64,000 bases of DNA from Cricetomys ansorgei (lineage: Eukaryota > Chordata > Mammalia > Rodentia > Nesomyidae): the NCBI GenBank assembly GCA_026225945.1, contig JAMJFZ010000165.1, positions 283,501 to 347,500 of the forward strand, given 5' to 3'. The notes under the pieces were generated by a model. That model made no database searches. It was given only the letters and a program-made list of their open reading frames with translations, and had not been told where the DNA came from. Positions 11,423-20,950 of the stretch are shown piece by piece. The translations under genes and the position numbers were made by a program. Positions within the stretch are counted from its first letter, which is position 1. Every line of letters begins with the position of its first letter.

Positions 11423-14400
11423 TGCACATGTGTGTATGCTGTGTGTGAGTGTGGGCGGACATCCTGTGCATGCAGGGGGGCGGCCGGAGGTTGGCATGGC
11501 CTGTCTTCTCCAGTCGCTCTCTACCTTTGTCACTTACTTACTTAGTTATTTCTGAGACAGAATCTCTTCATTGGGCCTGGACCTCACTGATTGGCTAGAG
11601 TAACTGGCCAACCAGCTATGGAGAGCACTGGTCTCTGACACCCTGGGCTATGGGCATAGTTCTGTGTGCCACAGCTGGCTTTTTCACACATGTGTGGGGA
11701 TCTGGACAGGCTCAGGCTTGCATGACAAGCGCTCCGCTAACCCTGACCCGTCTTCTTTCTAAGGGGTAGAGTGCCCCCGCCAAGATTGGAGAGAGTGAGC
11801 ACTGTTGGGAGCCTTTGCTCCTGGTGGACGCTTGGGCATCTCCTACTTTTCCAGACATGGATGTCCCTTCCTCCTTCTCCCTTCTTTATTTTCTGACTCG
11901 ATGACTCGCCCTATGTAAGACACTTGGGGGCGGGAGGTCCTGCATTCTGTCCAGATCCCAGGCCAACCCCAGTGCTGCTGTGTGCAGGGAGCACCTGTCC
12001 ACCAGTCACTCCGCTGTCTTCAAAAGCATGCTCCTCCATTTTAGAGACTGGGTTTCTTCCCACTGAGCAGGTTGGACGCGGTCGCTGCTGGAGCCTTCTG
12101 CCTAATGAACTAAGAGGAAGCAGCCTCCGTCCAGCTCATGACTGGGAGGGTTTGCCACACTGCTGTGGAGTAACTGTCTTACAGCATTTCCTTCCACAAA
12201 TGTCAAGTCATGCTGAGGAAGGAAAGGGTTGGGTGAGGGCAAGAAGATACTCCTCTGCATCTCGTCCTCAGCGATGCTAGGAGCCCCACACGGAAGTGCC
12301 CTGTTAGTTCCCAGAGGCAGCCCTTTTGTTTGGAGGAAAAGAAAATTCATTTATCTTAAATAAATTGGACAAGTGGCCTGTCACAGGGCGCTGTTTGAAA
12401 GTAGTGAATGTCTGACTGCACTGCGCTGAAGGGTGTGGTGAAACCAATGGTTATGGGTATTAAAGAGAGCCTAGGGCTGGAGAGGTGGTTCAGCAGGTAA
12501 GAGCACACGCTCCTCTTCCAGAGACGGGCTCCCAGCACCCACTTCAGGTTACTCACAACCCCATAACTCCAGCTCCAGGGGGGTCTGACTCCTCGGGCCT
12601 CCGAGGGCACCTGCACTCATGTGCACATACCCACACACAAACACACACATGCATAATTAAAAATAAATCTTGGCTGGGCAGTGGTAGCGCACACCTTAAT
12701 CCCAGCACTCAGGAGGCAGAAACAGGCAGAGTTCCAGGCCAGCCTGGTCTACAGAATGAGTTCCAGGACAGCCAGTGTTACAAAGAGAAACTGTGTCTTA
12801 AAAAACCCAGCCAAACAAAGATATTAAAGAAGAAAATCTGGGGGCGAGTGAGATGGCCCAGCAATTAAGAGCTCTTGTTGCTCTTGCAGAGGGTCTGTGT
12901 TTGGTTCCCAGACCCACATGGTTGCTGGCAGTGGTCTGTGCCGGTTCCAAAGGATCTGACACCTTCTGGCCTCTGAGGACACGGTGCAGGTGGTGCATAG
13001 ACACATGAAGGCAAAACACCCATACACATACAAATAACAAACTGAAAATCATTTTTAAAGCCAGGCATGGTGATGCACACCTTTAATCCAGAACGTCGGA
13101 GGCAGGAGGACCTGTGAGTTCAAGGCCAGCATGTTCTACACAGTGAGCGCAAAGACGGCAGGACTAGAGTGAGACCCTGTCTCACATAAGCAAAAGTAAA
13201 TAGATATTTTTTAAAGATAAAAGATTGGGTCTTTGGTGAGCCGTTAAAAATGCATTTTCTCAAGTCAGGTGTGAGGCACGCCTGTCATCCCAGCGTTTGG
13301 GGGGAGGGGGGAGAGGCCGGAGGGCCGAGCGTTCAGGGCCACCCTCTGCCACGCAGTTGGAGCTTGCACATTGTGATTCAGTCTCACAACAAAATTAATT
13401 TCTTCTAAATGAGAACCGAAACTTTGCTCTTGGGTTAATATTAAGTAATTGCGTGTAATCGTTGCCTTGCTTCCGTTTTACCTCAAAACTTCCCTTTGAA
13501 TTTTGAGTTGATCTTTGTAGTTGAATGCCTGCATTTGTGTTGGGAAGCTAACTCAAGGGTTTTAATTATGGAACTGACTGCTCAGAGCTTTCATAGTGCT
13601 GACCCCAACCTGGTTAAATTTGGGAGCTAAGGTCAAAGCGCTCAGTTCTTGGCACAGGTTGGCTCTCTCTCCCCTCCTCTGGCTGTACGTACGTACCCCT
13701 TTCCTCTGGTTTTAGATGTTGGCCTTGGGGATCTCAGACTGGCCCTCTTGGTGAACATTGGATCTATCTCTCCCCTCTGCTCTGGCTGTACACACCCTTT
13801 GCCCTGGCTTCTGGTGTTAGATCTCTGACCAACCCTCTCTTCTGCACGCACATAGGAGAAGCTGTCTTTGCTCGGTGCTTGTCCTCCCTGAAGGAGGAGC
13901 GAATTCAGGCCAGCAAGAAGCTGAAGGGCCCCCAGATGGTCAAACCAAAAGGCAGTAAGGAGTCATTCCTAGAGGACATTCGCAAGGTAGGCATCCCTTA
14001 GCCTCAGGCTTCTCTGGTCCTGGGGAAAGCTTGTAGTGGGGGTTAGAGAGAGCGCTACCATGTTCTCATTTCTAGTCTTTCCCTGTACTGTCACCCTCTC
14101 TGGGGTCTCCTCTGAGGAAAATGAAGCTGGGAGATGGGTGTGGCTACTCCAGGATCCACAGCTCTGAAGTCTGGTGTCGTGTTCTAGGCCCTCTACGCCT
14201 CCAAGATCATCTCCTATGCTCAAGGCTTCATGCTGCTCAGACAGGCGGCCACTGAGTTTGGCTGGACCCTCAATTACGGTGCCATCGCCCTGATGTGGAG
14301 AGGGGGCTGCATCATCAGAAGGTAAGTGAGGCAGGCTCAGGGCTGCTGGCACAGGCTCCCCACAGTGCTGCCATTCCCGTCGCTGAGCTCTGGTGACGGC

Positions 14401-16717
14401 AGGGGTTACCTTCTCCACAGCTCACTTCTGTCTTACGCAGCCCCCTTCTGTGTAGGTGTCTACACCTTAAGACAAAGTGTAATTCAAAAGTACTTGAGTG
14501 GGGCGGTGGCACACACCTCTAATCCCAGCACTTGAGAGGCAGAGGACAGCCAGGGCTACGCAGAGAAACCCTGTCTCAACAAACAAATACATGTGTAGAG
14601 CATCTGCTAGGCCCTGGGCTCCAGCACCAGCACCAGAAAAGACGGAGCGTTTAGAGACTGTTCTTTCCTGGCGTTGTTCCCGGGGCAGTCTGGTGACGCA
14701 GCCTTGTGTGGCTCCACATCGCAGTAGGTATTACAAGCCAGCTAGAGAGTGGTTAAAGCACCAGTCACTGTTTCTCTGGGGAGGCACCACAGGTGCCAGC
14801 CCCTGTGGCGGTCAGAGCAAAGGTTGTGGGCACTCTGCCAGCTTCTAAGCATATATCTGAATTCTCCATTCTGGGACTGGGGAAGTCACCACAGGACGAG
14901 TGTAGGGGCCACTGGACCTTCCGTGAGTCATACTCCATCCAAAACCGCATCAGTCACCTGGCTTCCACAAGCCCCTACCTTAGCTGGAGGGCCACAGTGC
15001 TTCTCTCGGGGTCTCTGAGGATTGATGTCAGTTCAGAACCAGTATCCAGCGGCCTCCAGGAAGTCTGAGTCCCCGCTTCCAGTGTACAGTCACCCTCGTA
15101 AGAGACTGTAGGTCCTTCTGAGGAAGAACTGGAGGGAGGCTAGCAGTAAAACTCGGAGGTGTTTTATTAAAGTCCTTCCTCAGGGAGACCTGGCCGTCCC
15201 TCCATTCAAGCAGGTTTGGGTCTGGAAATAGGTTCACGGGCTGAGATTCTATCTTGCTGTGATCCAGTGTGGCCTTTCTTTAATTTGTTTGAGTATTTTT
15301 CTGCTTCTTATCTATTTCATCCCTGGAAACACTGCAACTGATTAGCCAGTACCAAAGGTCCATATGAGTCATGCCACCCTGGGAATCATTTTACCTGTGC
15401 TGCCCACTGTGATCCCACACCGCCTTCAGCTCTTTCCTTCTACCATGGGGGTAAATGAAACTCCGCTCTTCAGGGTTGGCAGTAGGCCCTTTACCCACAG
15501 AGCCACGCCACTGGCTCATTAAAACACTAGGCTGTTTTATGAGGAACTTGAGCACCCAGGAATTTTGACTGGGCCCATTCCTTGTCCACCCTGAGGGACA
15601 ACTCAGTCTCTCCCACTGGAGTGTCCACACCGCCCCCTGCCAGTGCTCTGAGAAGAGCCAAGGCCCTGGACTCTTCTCCTGGGGCCACTCCCTTCTGTGC
15701 TCAGTTGGATTCTCACAGCTGAGGCTGTTCTTGAGCTACTTGTCCAGTGGCGCACAACCTCTGCGACTGCAATCCCCGGGGGTGCAGCGCCCTCTTCCGG
15801 CCTCCATGAGCACTGTATGCCTGGTGCACAGACACATGCAGGCAGCACACACGCGGATTATTATGCTTATGCGCTTTCAGGGTGGCACACGTGCGCCACA
15901 GACAGAAGACTCATCTGTGGGGTTGGTTTTCTCCTTCCTTGTAGGGCCAGCATTCAGATAGGCAGACTTCGCAGCAAGCACCTTTAGCTGCTAAGCTGCT
16001 TCATGGACTTCTTTATACTTCTAAAGGCCATCCTGCCAGCTCTGGGACGCGAGACCTGTGACTTTGCACTCTGTAGAGTCTGCAGTGGCTTCTGATTTCC
16101 AGATGTCCAGCCTGCTACTGTTTTAAAATCGATTTCCTGCAAACTATTTCAGTGTATTCCTGGGGAAAATCAAAGACGCATTTGAGCGGAACCCTCAACT
16201 CCAGAACCTCCTGCTAGACGACTTCTTCAAGTCAGCGGTTGGCAGCTGCCAGGTACGTAGCTGGAGCGGGTGGTGTGGGCTCTCTGTTGCCCTTAGCGGC
16301 CTTGGTGCCCGTGGGGCCTCCTGCAGACTGAACCTCAGCGTCTCTGGGCAGGCCCAGGCACTGACCTTCTGCTCTCTGCTCAGGACTCCTGGCGGCGGGT
16401 GGTCAGCACTGGGGTGCAAGCAGGCATCCCCATGCCCTGCTTCACCACCGCCCTCTCCTTCTACGATGGGTACAGACACGAGATGCTGCCAGCCAACCTC
16501 ATCCAGGTGAGCCTGGAGTGGTGCCGCCCTTTGACTTGGCTGGCTCCTGGGCCTGTGTGCCTACGTATCCCCCTGACCAACTGCGTTCCTCTCCTAGGCT
16601 CAACGGGATTACTTTGGGGCTCACACCTATGAACTCTTGGCCAAACCAGGAGAATTTACCCACACCAACTGGACAGGCCACGGCGGCAGCGTGTCATCCT
16701 CTTCATACGTTGTCTAG
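30..16717 (+). CDS. Pgd: 6-phosphogluconate dehydrogenase, decarboxylating (whole gene, 13 coding exons)
   Basis: Cytosolic enzyme of the oxidative pentose phosphate pathway: 6-phosphogluconate + NADP+ gives ribulose 5-phosphate + CO2 + NADPH, as a homodimer. Joining the 13 exons gives an uninterrupted 483-residue protein, the length of the human enzyme. Seen in the translation: N-terminal Rossmann motif GLAVMG (residues 10-15), NADP-binding NRT (33-35), substrate loop SGG (129-131), catalytic Lys184 and Glu191 in [14 protein letters not shown], and family signature [13 protein letters not shown] (254-266). The helical dimerisation domain follows. The ATG at 30 sits in a GCC-rich Kozak context and gives MAEADIAL, where other mammals have MAQADIAL. 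Oddities: intron 6 has a GC donor, residue 179 is Ser where mammals have Ala, and the protein ends YVV rather than the usual YNA. All other introns are GT-AG. Identity is secure. Confidence 0.97.
501..576 (+). CDS. Pgd: Pgd coding exon 2
   Basis: Acceptor ttccag, donor gtaagc. Encodes residues 3-28, including the beta-alpha-beta nucleotide-binding turn GLAVMG. Confidence 0.96.
817..825 (-). promoter_or_regulatory. Candidate MARE/ARE (Nrf2-sMaf or AP-1) site in Pgd intron 1
   Basis: GCTGACTCA on the plus strand reads TGAGTCAGC on the minus strand, an AP-1 core extended by GC as in Maf recognition elements. Pgd is an established Nrf2 target, so an intronic site 0.8 kb from the start is plausible. 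A 9-mer can occur by chance and occupancy is not shown. Confidence 0.35.
1211..1390 (+). CDS. Pgd: Pgd coding exon 3
   Basis: Acceptor tttccag, donor gtaagg; 60 codons, residues 29-88. Holds NRT, which selects NADP, and [22 protein letters not shown]. Residue 31 is Val where human, mouse and rat have Ala (VCVFNRT against VCAFNRT). Confidence 0.96.
1598..2565 (-). repeat. SINE cluster in Pgd intron 3 (B2/B3, ATT repeat, ID, B1)
   Basis: Minus-strand B2/B3 copies at 1598-1792 and 1801-1968, each ending in the reversed tRNA-like head (TCTCCAGCCC or CACCAGCCC). An ATT repeat at about 1976-2010 is the tail of a third, B3-like copy at 2011-2163. A minus ID-like element lies near 2284-2380 and a diverged minus B1 at 2390-2565. 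Confidence 0.75.
3121..3241 (+). repeat. B1 SINE
   Basis: Recognisable CCCAGCACT, GGCAGAGACAGG and GAGACCCTGTCTCAGA blocks of B1, plus orientation, in Pgd intron 3. The stretch 2566-3120 holds nothing else I recognise. Confidence 0.8.
3429..3494 (+). CDS. Pgd: Pgd coding exon 4
   Basis: Acceptor ttacag, donor gtaagt; 22 codons, residues 89-110, with the strictly conserved [10 protein letters not shown] segment. Confidence 0.96.
4214..4332 (+). CDS. Pgd: Pgd coding exon 5
   Basis: Acceptor tttttag, donor gtgagt; residues 111-149. Carries the substrate-binding [11 protein letters not shown] loop and SLMPGG. Confidence 0.96.
4671..4770. repeat. Two-copy 50-bp tandem duplication in Pgd intron 5
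   Basis: The unit beginning GGAAGGTCTTAG at 4671 recurs as GGAGGTCTTAGAG at 4721; both contain GCTGACAGCGAGGGTGG and end in GAAGAGT. The copies differ at several bases. Confidence 0.8.
5145..5214 (+). CDS. Pgd: Pgd coding exon 6 (GC donor)
   Basis: Acceptor ctccacag; residues 150-173, [23 protein letters not shown]. The exon ends at TGG and the intron starts GCAAGT, so the donor is GC rather than GT. The reading frame continues exactly into exon 7. Confidence 0.95.
6628..6762 (+). CDS. Pgd: Pgd coding exon 7 (catalytic exon)
   Basis: Acceptor ctgacag, donor gtgagt; 45 codons, residues 174-218. Contains the general base Lys184 and the acid Glu191, with His187 and Asn188 of the active site. 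Ser179 replaces the Ala usual in GDEGAGHF. Confidence 0.96.
7089..7540 (+). repeat. B2 (7089-7312) and B1 (7377-7540) SINEs
   Basis: The first has the B2 head (GAGCTGGCTCGGTGGTTGAGA), box-B-like GGTTCGGTTTCC and an A-rich tail. The second is a complete B1 with GGTGGTGCACGCCTTTAATCC. Both lie in Pgd intron 7. Confidence 0.85.
7744..8676 (-). mobile_element. L1 (rodent Lx-type) 3' UTR fragment
   Basis: Read on the minus strand, the left end is ATAAAACTGTCAAAGAACAA plus an A-rich tail, the usual rodent L1 3' terminus, followed by an expanded CA/TG tract at about 7773-7806. The body (GTGATCAAGATA; AATCAGAAAGCTG; GTGGGCACATCTTGC; CCCCAGCAGCCTGCA on plus) matches the Lx 3' UTR as I know it. It is 5'-truncated and has no intact ORF2, so it is inactive. 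Confidence 0.75.
8677..8905 (+). repeat. Interspersed rodent repeat, family uncertain
   Basis: AATTGTTAACTCGGCACAAC, ATCACCTGGGAGAGTCTCA and GGCCTGTGGGCACGTCTG form a mid-repetitive rodent sequence that I recall from many loci. I cannot decide whether it continues the adjacent L1 or is a separate DNA-transposon fragment. Confidence 0.45.
9395..9482 (-). repeat. ID-like SINE
   Basis: GTGCTGGGATGGAACCCAGGGCCTTATGCC is the reversed ID core (tRNA-Ala related). A weak plus ID-like copy lies at about 9212-9310. The rest of 8906-9766 shows no gene. Confidence 0.6.
9767..9956 (+). CDS. Pgd: Pgd coding exon 8
   Basis: Acceptor gtgtag, donor gtaatg; residues 219-281. Encodes [18 protein letters not shown] and the family signature ending KGTGKW. 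Confidence 0.96.
10210..11290. repeat. SINE cluster in Pgd intron 8
   Basis: Minus B1 fragment 10210-10292; plus B2 10404-10577; plus ID-like 10712-10795; minus B1 fragment 10837-10925; plus B1 10956-11095; plus B3 11113-11290. Confidence 0.75.
11369..11421. repeat. (GT)n microsatellite
   Basis: About 26 uninterrupted GT units in Pgd intron 8, followed by degenerate GTGTGAGTG. Confidence 0.95.
11545..11752 (-). repeat. RSINE/B4-like SINE, diverged
   Basis: TGAGACAGAATCTCTTCATTGGGCCTGGACCTCACTGATTGGCTAG and the later CTTGCATGACAAGCGCT segment look like the reversed RSINE/B4 pattern. 11753-12473 holds nothing I recognise. Confidence 0.45.
12474..13395 (+). repeat. SINE cluster, alternating B2 and B1, all plus strand
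   Basis: B2 12474-12670, B1 12673-12815, B2 12839-13050, B1 13058-13190 and a B1 remnant 13262-13370. Five successive same-orientation insertions, each after the A-rich tail of the one before. Confidence 0.85.
13661..13850. repeat. Imperfect pyrimidine-rich duplication just upstream of Pgd exon 9
   Basis: CTCTCCCCTCCTCTGGCTGTAC with a following CTCTGGTTTTAGATGTT recurs about 90-100 bp later as CTCTCCCCTCTGCTCTGGCTGTAC with CTTCTGGTGTTAGAT. The second copy abuts the exon 9 acceptor. Confidence 0.7.
13856..13986 (+). CDS. Pgd: Pgd coding exon 9
   Basis: Acceptor cacatag, donor gtaggc; residues 282-325, [26 protein letters not shown] onward. The variable stretch MVKPKGSKE matches the least conserved part of the mammalian protein. 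Confidence 0.95.
14188..14321 (+). CDS. Pgd: Pgd coding exon 10
   Basis: Acceptor gttctag, donor gtaagt; residues 326-369, [14 protein letters not shown] and the MWRGGCIIR motif of the all-helical domain. Confidence 0.96.
14493..14650 (+). repeat. B1 (14493-14590) with ID-like tail unit
   Basis: GGTGGCACACACCTCTAATCC and ACCCTGTCTC mark a B1 with an internal loss. GCATCTGCTAGGCCCTGGGCT after it is an ID remnant. The rest of intron 10 (to 16152) has a B2 3' remnant at about 15745-15860 and no gene. Confidence 0.7.
16153..16252 (+). CDS. Pgd: Pgd coding exon 11
   Basis: Acceptor tatttcag, donor gtacgt; residues 370-403, [24 protein letters not shown]. Confidence 0.96.
16384..16506 (+). CDS. 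Pgd: Pgd coding exon 12
   Basis: Acceptor ctgctcag, donor gtgagc; 41 codons, residues 404-444, [22 protein letters not shown]. Confidence 0.96.
16598..16717 (+). CDS. Pgd: Pgd coding exon 13 and stop
   Basis: Acceptor ctcctag; residues 445-483 then TAG. Carries [13 protein letters not shown] and HTNWTGHGG, the C-terminal tail that reaches into the partner subunit. The end is SSSSYVV, where human, mouse and rat end SSSSYNA. Confidence 0.95.
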   Translation, partial: AQRDYFGAHTYELLAKPGEFTHTNWTGHGGSVSSSSYVV

Positions 16718-17402
16718 TCGCCTGTGGCTCCGCCCGCCCTCCCACCAACAGGACGGCCTCTGCGGCCCACGGCACTCCTCTTTGCCCTAGTTCCTGCTCA
16801 GATCTTTTAGCCAAGGGTTGGCTGTGATTGCTGGAGAAGTCACCAGAGTCTCTTGTCCAGTAGTTTGTGAACCGCCACACTCCACCTCAACCTTTTGCAC
16901 TGCCCAGGAACTGACCCTGCGCCACTGCGTGACCGCTCCCTGACTGAGCTGCATGGGGCAGACAGGCTGCAGCTCTTGGCTGCAGAGGGACAGAGAGTGG
17001 GATTGTGCAACCCGGACTGCAGATCATGCGTGTGGGTTCTGCTGTCTCTGCTCAGTACCACTCTATCCGGTTCCACTCTCCTGTACCGGTTCTGGTATTG
17101 CCTGGACATGCCAGCTGCTGTCCCGCTGGCAGAAAGATCTGCCTAGTTCACTATCCGGGAATTGATTTATTTTCCTTTATTTAGCCTTGTGCAGTTTTTA
17201 CTCTGGCTCTTTTAAAGACTCCAAATAACACAGGACAGGTTAAACTGATAGCAATGGGTAAGTCTGGAGGGAAGAGCAGGAATGCCAGGGAGTGGGGACA
17301 GGGCTCTGATGTTGGGTCTTTCCTTACCTGCGCAGTAGGTACCTGGGTGTTCATGTAACATCCACCCATCATGTGCTTCTAATAAACTTTTTAGATTGGC
17401 TT
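16718..17402 (+). other. Pgd: Pgd 3' UTR
   Basis: Non-coding sequence from the Pgd stop to just past an AATAAA at 17381. No SINE lies inside it, in contrast to the flanking DNA, which fits a retained UTR. Confidence 0.75.
17381..17386 (+). terminator. Pgd: Pgd polyadenylation signal
   Basis: AATAAA, the first canonical hexamer downstream of the stop, about 660 bases into the UTR. A GT-rich stretch follows. Confidence 0.75.
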
Positions 17403-19623
17403 GGTCCTCTGTGTCGTCTCCTGCACCAGGTCTGTCCACGTCCCGCCCTGGTCTGTGGTGGGGTTTTTAGTGTCCTCAATCTGTTCCTGAGGCAGGCTGT
17501 CCATGTATATTGTTTACTGACAGCATTTCCTGGCCTGGAGCCATCGGACTGTGTTAGGTGAGCAGTGAGCTGGGCTCTGGTTTCCCTGTGCTTTAGAGTC
17601 AGCCCCAAGAGCGGCCCGGGAGCAGAACAGACAGCGCGTGTTTCCACAGCGGCATCTGTCTGTGGCTTTGGCCTTGGGCGTGGGAAAGCGACTTGTCATC
17701 AGATCCTCCTGGTGTTGTGTTCTTTGAGGGGATGGCCTCCAGCTCACGATCCTCCTGCTCAGCCTCCTGGAGTACAGGCACAACCCCACACCCGGCTGAA
17801 TTGACTTTAAACCTCTTTCTGGATGTGAAGGCCAGGCCCCTCTGCCCCTCAGCCCCTCACAGATTCCTTTAAGGACTGCAGGAGGCTCTCCTTTGCCTGT
17901 GTCCTTAGGCCTAAATGAAATACTGAGGGCCAGAAAGGATCAACGCCTGTTCAGCCACTGAGAAGCTGGGGACGGCAGGATCAGGTGTCTAGCTCCGCCC
18001 CAGTCCTTACTAGCTGTACAACCGGGAACAGTCATCTCCTGTCTGGTCTGTTTTCTCACTGTAAAGACAGTAAGAGTCTCCAGTGAGAACTCCAGTACTT
18101 GCTTCTCGGCACCGCACAGGTAGCAGCTGCACGTGGGATGCGGCCCGCCTTGTACCAGGGGTACGCTGCATTGGTGGGGAGTTCACTTTGTACAGGTGTC
18201 CAGAAGACCTCTGGCCAGTGTCCTGTGCGCAGCACTCAGTAGGTATACTAAGTAAAAAAGATCAGAGCTTCTCATACTGTACCACAACGTAACGGTCCCC
18301 GGAGAGTTAACAAGAGCTGATTCAGGTGGAGCCCTGTGTTCTGCAATTCCAGAAAGCCCTCAGTTGCTGTCCATGCTTCTGGGCACATATGCGTTTGAAC
18401 ACAAACCCACAACAGAAATCAAGAAGCAAAACTGACAGGGACTAACAATCTCATCAGAGCCACGTACAGTTTGGGTTTGAATTCAGAGCTGTCCTAACTC
18501 ACGGCCCTTTAACACGTGCACCCAAGCACTGCAGTGCATGCGTGCGTGCGTGCGTGTGTGGGTTTGGGTACCCATGCTTATGCATGTGGAGAACCATTGT
18601 GGAAGTTTATTTTTAGTTATGCATAAAGAAATTGTTTTCCACACTGTTGGGTGAGCGGCTACCCTGTCTTGGCATAGGTGTTCCCACATGATGCTGCGGG
18701 AGGGACCACAGAAATCCCTTTCATTAGCATTAAAACAAACACCTTTAACATGAAGGTCACAGGGGGCAAGATAACCTGAGACCCGCCCTCAGTGCTAACT
18801 GCAGTATTACAACCAGACAGCCTGACCTTCATGGCCGTGGGACAGTGCTGCCACCTCGTGGCCAGTCTGGGGTCCAGCGCCACCTGTTGGAAATAGCTTC
18901 AAAGTACACCAGCATCCTGCAAAACGCCTCAGACCCCACGTGTTCTTAGGGCCTCAGATTCCACAGGTGAAGTCAAATTCCACATGTCACTACCCTGATG
19001 TCCATTAACCCTGGGAACTGGCCTCTCCAGCACTAGACAGCATGTGAGGGACAAAGAAGGGGGGCTGACTGAGAAGTAATTGTCCTTTATTTTGTCTTTC
19101 TGAGATGGTTTTGCCAACTATCCTCCTGCCTCAGCCTAGGCGTTAGGCCCTAAGGTGACCGTCACCATCCTGGCTAACATAGGTTTTCACAATGGGAGCT
19201 GATGTGAAAATTGGGGAGACTAGGTTGATTTGTGGTCCTATTGCTGTAAAGACTGGAATCTGCCTCTAGGTGGAGACAGACCCTTGTCTCCTTAGTTAAC
19301 CCAGTGGAACAGTTCAGGGACCTGGCCAGGGAACACCCAGGACCGGGATTCCTGCTCCCTAGAGCCGACCTACAGCTGCATGGGGTTCCTTGGTCTGTCC
19401 CCCTTCTCTTCTCTCTCTGCTGGGTGCTGGCCAGAGCCCAAGGCTCCCTCCCTGTAGTGTGTCCGGCTGCAGCCCCGTGGCTGACTGCCATGCCAGTCTC
19501 TTCTCCGTTCTCTTCTTGGGAGATTTACAGCTTGCCTGTCCTGTGGTTTTTCTTTCAAACACGAATGCATTGTCCTCAAGTTTCTATTTGTGTCTGTTCT
19601 TTATTTTATTTTAATTAAGAAAC
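17403..19623. other. Pgd-Cenps intergenic DNA, first part
   Basis: No gene-like exon found. Holds a minus B1 fragment at about 17720-17800, a short (GTGC)n run near 18536-18557 and a minus B1 fragment near 19085-19170. The rest is unassigned single-copy-looking sequence. Confidence 0.6.
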
Positions 19624-19790
19624 AAAGCCAGGCTGTGGCGGCATACCTCTTTAATCCCAGCACTCCGGAGGCAGAGGCAGGCAGATCTGAGTTCAAGGCC
19701 ATCCAGGTCTACAGAGTGAGTTCCAGGACAGCCAGAGCTACAACAACAGCCAGGGCTGTCCTAGTGAGACCGTGTCTCAAAAAATTGAAG
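19624..19790 (+). repeat. B1 SINE
   Basis: AGCCAGGCTGTGGCGGCATACCT, CAGCACTCCGGAGGCAGAGGCAGG and TGTCTCAAAAAA show a plus B1 with a short internal duplication. Confidence 0.85.
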
Positions 19791-19882
19791 AAAATGAAAG
19801 AAACTAGAATGTAAGAGAGGATCCAATTTCCTTGGTATCATTTAACATCTCTGCCAGGACTCAGGACTCCCCCAGGACTTCC

Positions 19883-19928
19883 CTCTCTTTCTTTCTTTCT
19901 TTTTCTTTTTTTCTTTGTTTTTTCTTTT

Positions 19929-19975
<47 letters not shown>

Positions 19976-20101
19976 CTCTCTCTCTCTCTCCCTTTCTTTC
20001 TCTTTCTCTTTCTTTCTTTTTCTTTCTCTCTTTTCTTTTTCTTTCCTTCCTTCCTTCCTTCTCTCTCTCCCTTCCCCCCTCCCTCCCTCCCTCCCTCCCT
20101 C

Positions 20102-20135
<34 letters not shown>

Positions 20136-20137
20136 GA
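19883..20137. repeat. Polypyrimidine tract, (CTTT)n/(CT)n/(CCCT)n
   Basis: About 255 bases of nearly pure pyrimidine on the plus strand. The open frames here (Ser/Phe/Leu-rich or Arg/Lys/Glu-rich) are artefacts. Confidence 0.95.
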
Positions 20138-20210
20138 CAGAGTCTAATGGACAGTATTTGAGCAAGGGCCCCGTACTGATTTTGTGTCACTACGTGTAAC
20201 AGCAAAAGTT

Positions 20211-20692
20211 ATGTTTTAAATTTTACTCTGCCTAAGAGATCTATGGAACCCGTTAACTTCCTGGAGTGCTAGGTGGGGCTGTTCAGGTGAGATAGTCCTG
20301 GATCTCCCCTGACCAAGGACATAAGCTCTTGGATTGTTAGGCAGGGAGTGGCTAGATCTCATTTAGTTGACCCTACTGCACCGGATGTGCTCCAAATTCA
20401 CCGGATGTGCTTGGTCACTTGTAGGTGGGAGATAACCCAGACAGGAAGTACATCAGGATAGATGCTTGCCACTTATTGGACCTTGTGGGAAGTACATAGC
20501 CCTATGGGTCCTGCCTTTTAAAGCACCTGTGCCATTCTGTGGGAGCTCTGGAGGTGACAGGTTCACTCCATGGGTACCTCAGAATGGACCTGGTCAGAGT
20601 CCATTTTCCGGCCAGTATTTAATTAAAGCTCTCTTGCTTCAAATTTGGCTCATTTGTGGTGGTCTTATTCTCGACTGGATTTGGGATTTACA
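20211..20692 (+). mobile_element. Probable ERV solo LTR
   Basis: Starts TGTTTTAAATTT and ends GGGATTTACA, about 480 bp. Inside are two copies of CACCGGATGTGCT (20380 and 20400 region), a U3-like enhancer pattern. ATTAAAGCTCTCTTGCTTCAAA follows, a poly(A)-signal-like start of R/U5. I see no clear target duplication and cannot name the family. Confidence 0.45.
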
Positions 20693-20744
20693 TACAGTTG
20701 GTGAACAAACTATAAAAGTTCATGGCTTTCTGCAAGGCATCCTG

Positions 20745-20950
20745 AGGGTTGTGTGTGTGTGTGTGTATAGAGTTCACCATCTGAAGCCCTGCATTTAAGA
20801 ATGTATGCTAATTAGCTGCTATGTGGATGTGAGTGTGAGCTTACAGTGACCTCAGGAGTCAGTTCTCCTCTGTGGATTCTGGGGATCAAACTCAGGGCAC
20901 CAGGCTTGTGGGGGCAAGCGCTTTACCCACAGAGCATCTTGCCAGCCCAA
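20745..20950 (-). repeat. B3-type SINE with TG tail
   Basis: Ends in reversed B3 head (GCGCTTTACCCACAGAGCATCTTGCCAGCCC) and begins with a (TG)n tail. 20951-21495 has no recognised feature; a minus B1 fragment lies at about 21500-21595. Confidence 0.7.

Noticed and set aside
19832..20205. Long Phe/Ser/Leu and Arg/Glu/Lys open frames on both strands
   Set aside because: Translation of a CTTT/CT repeat.
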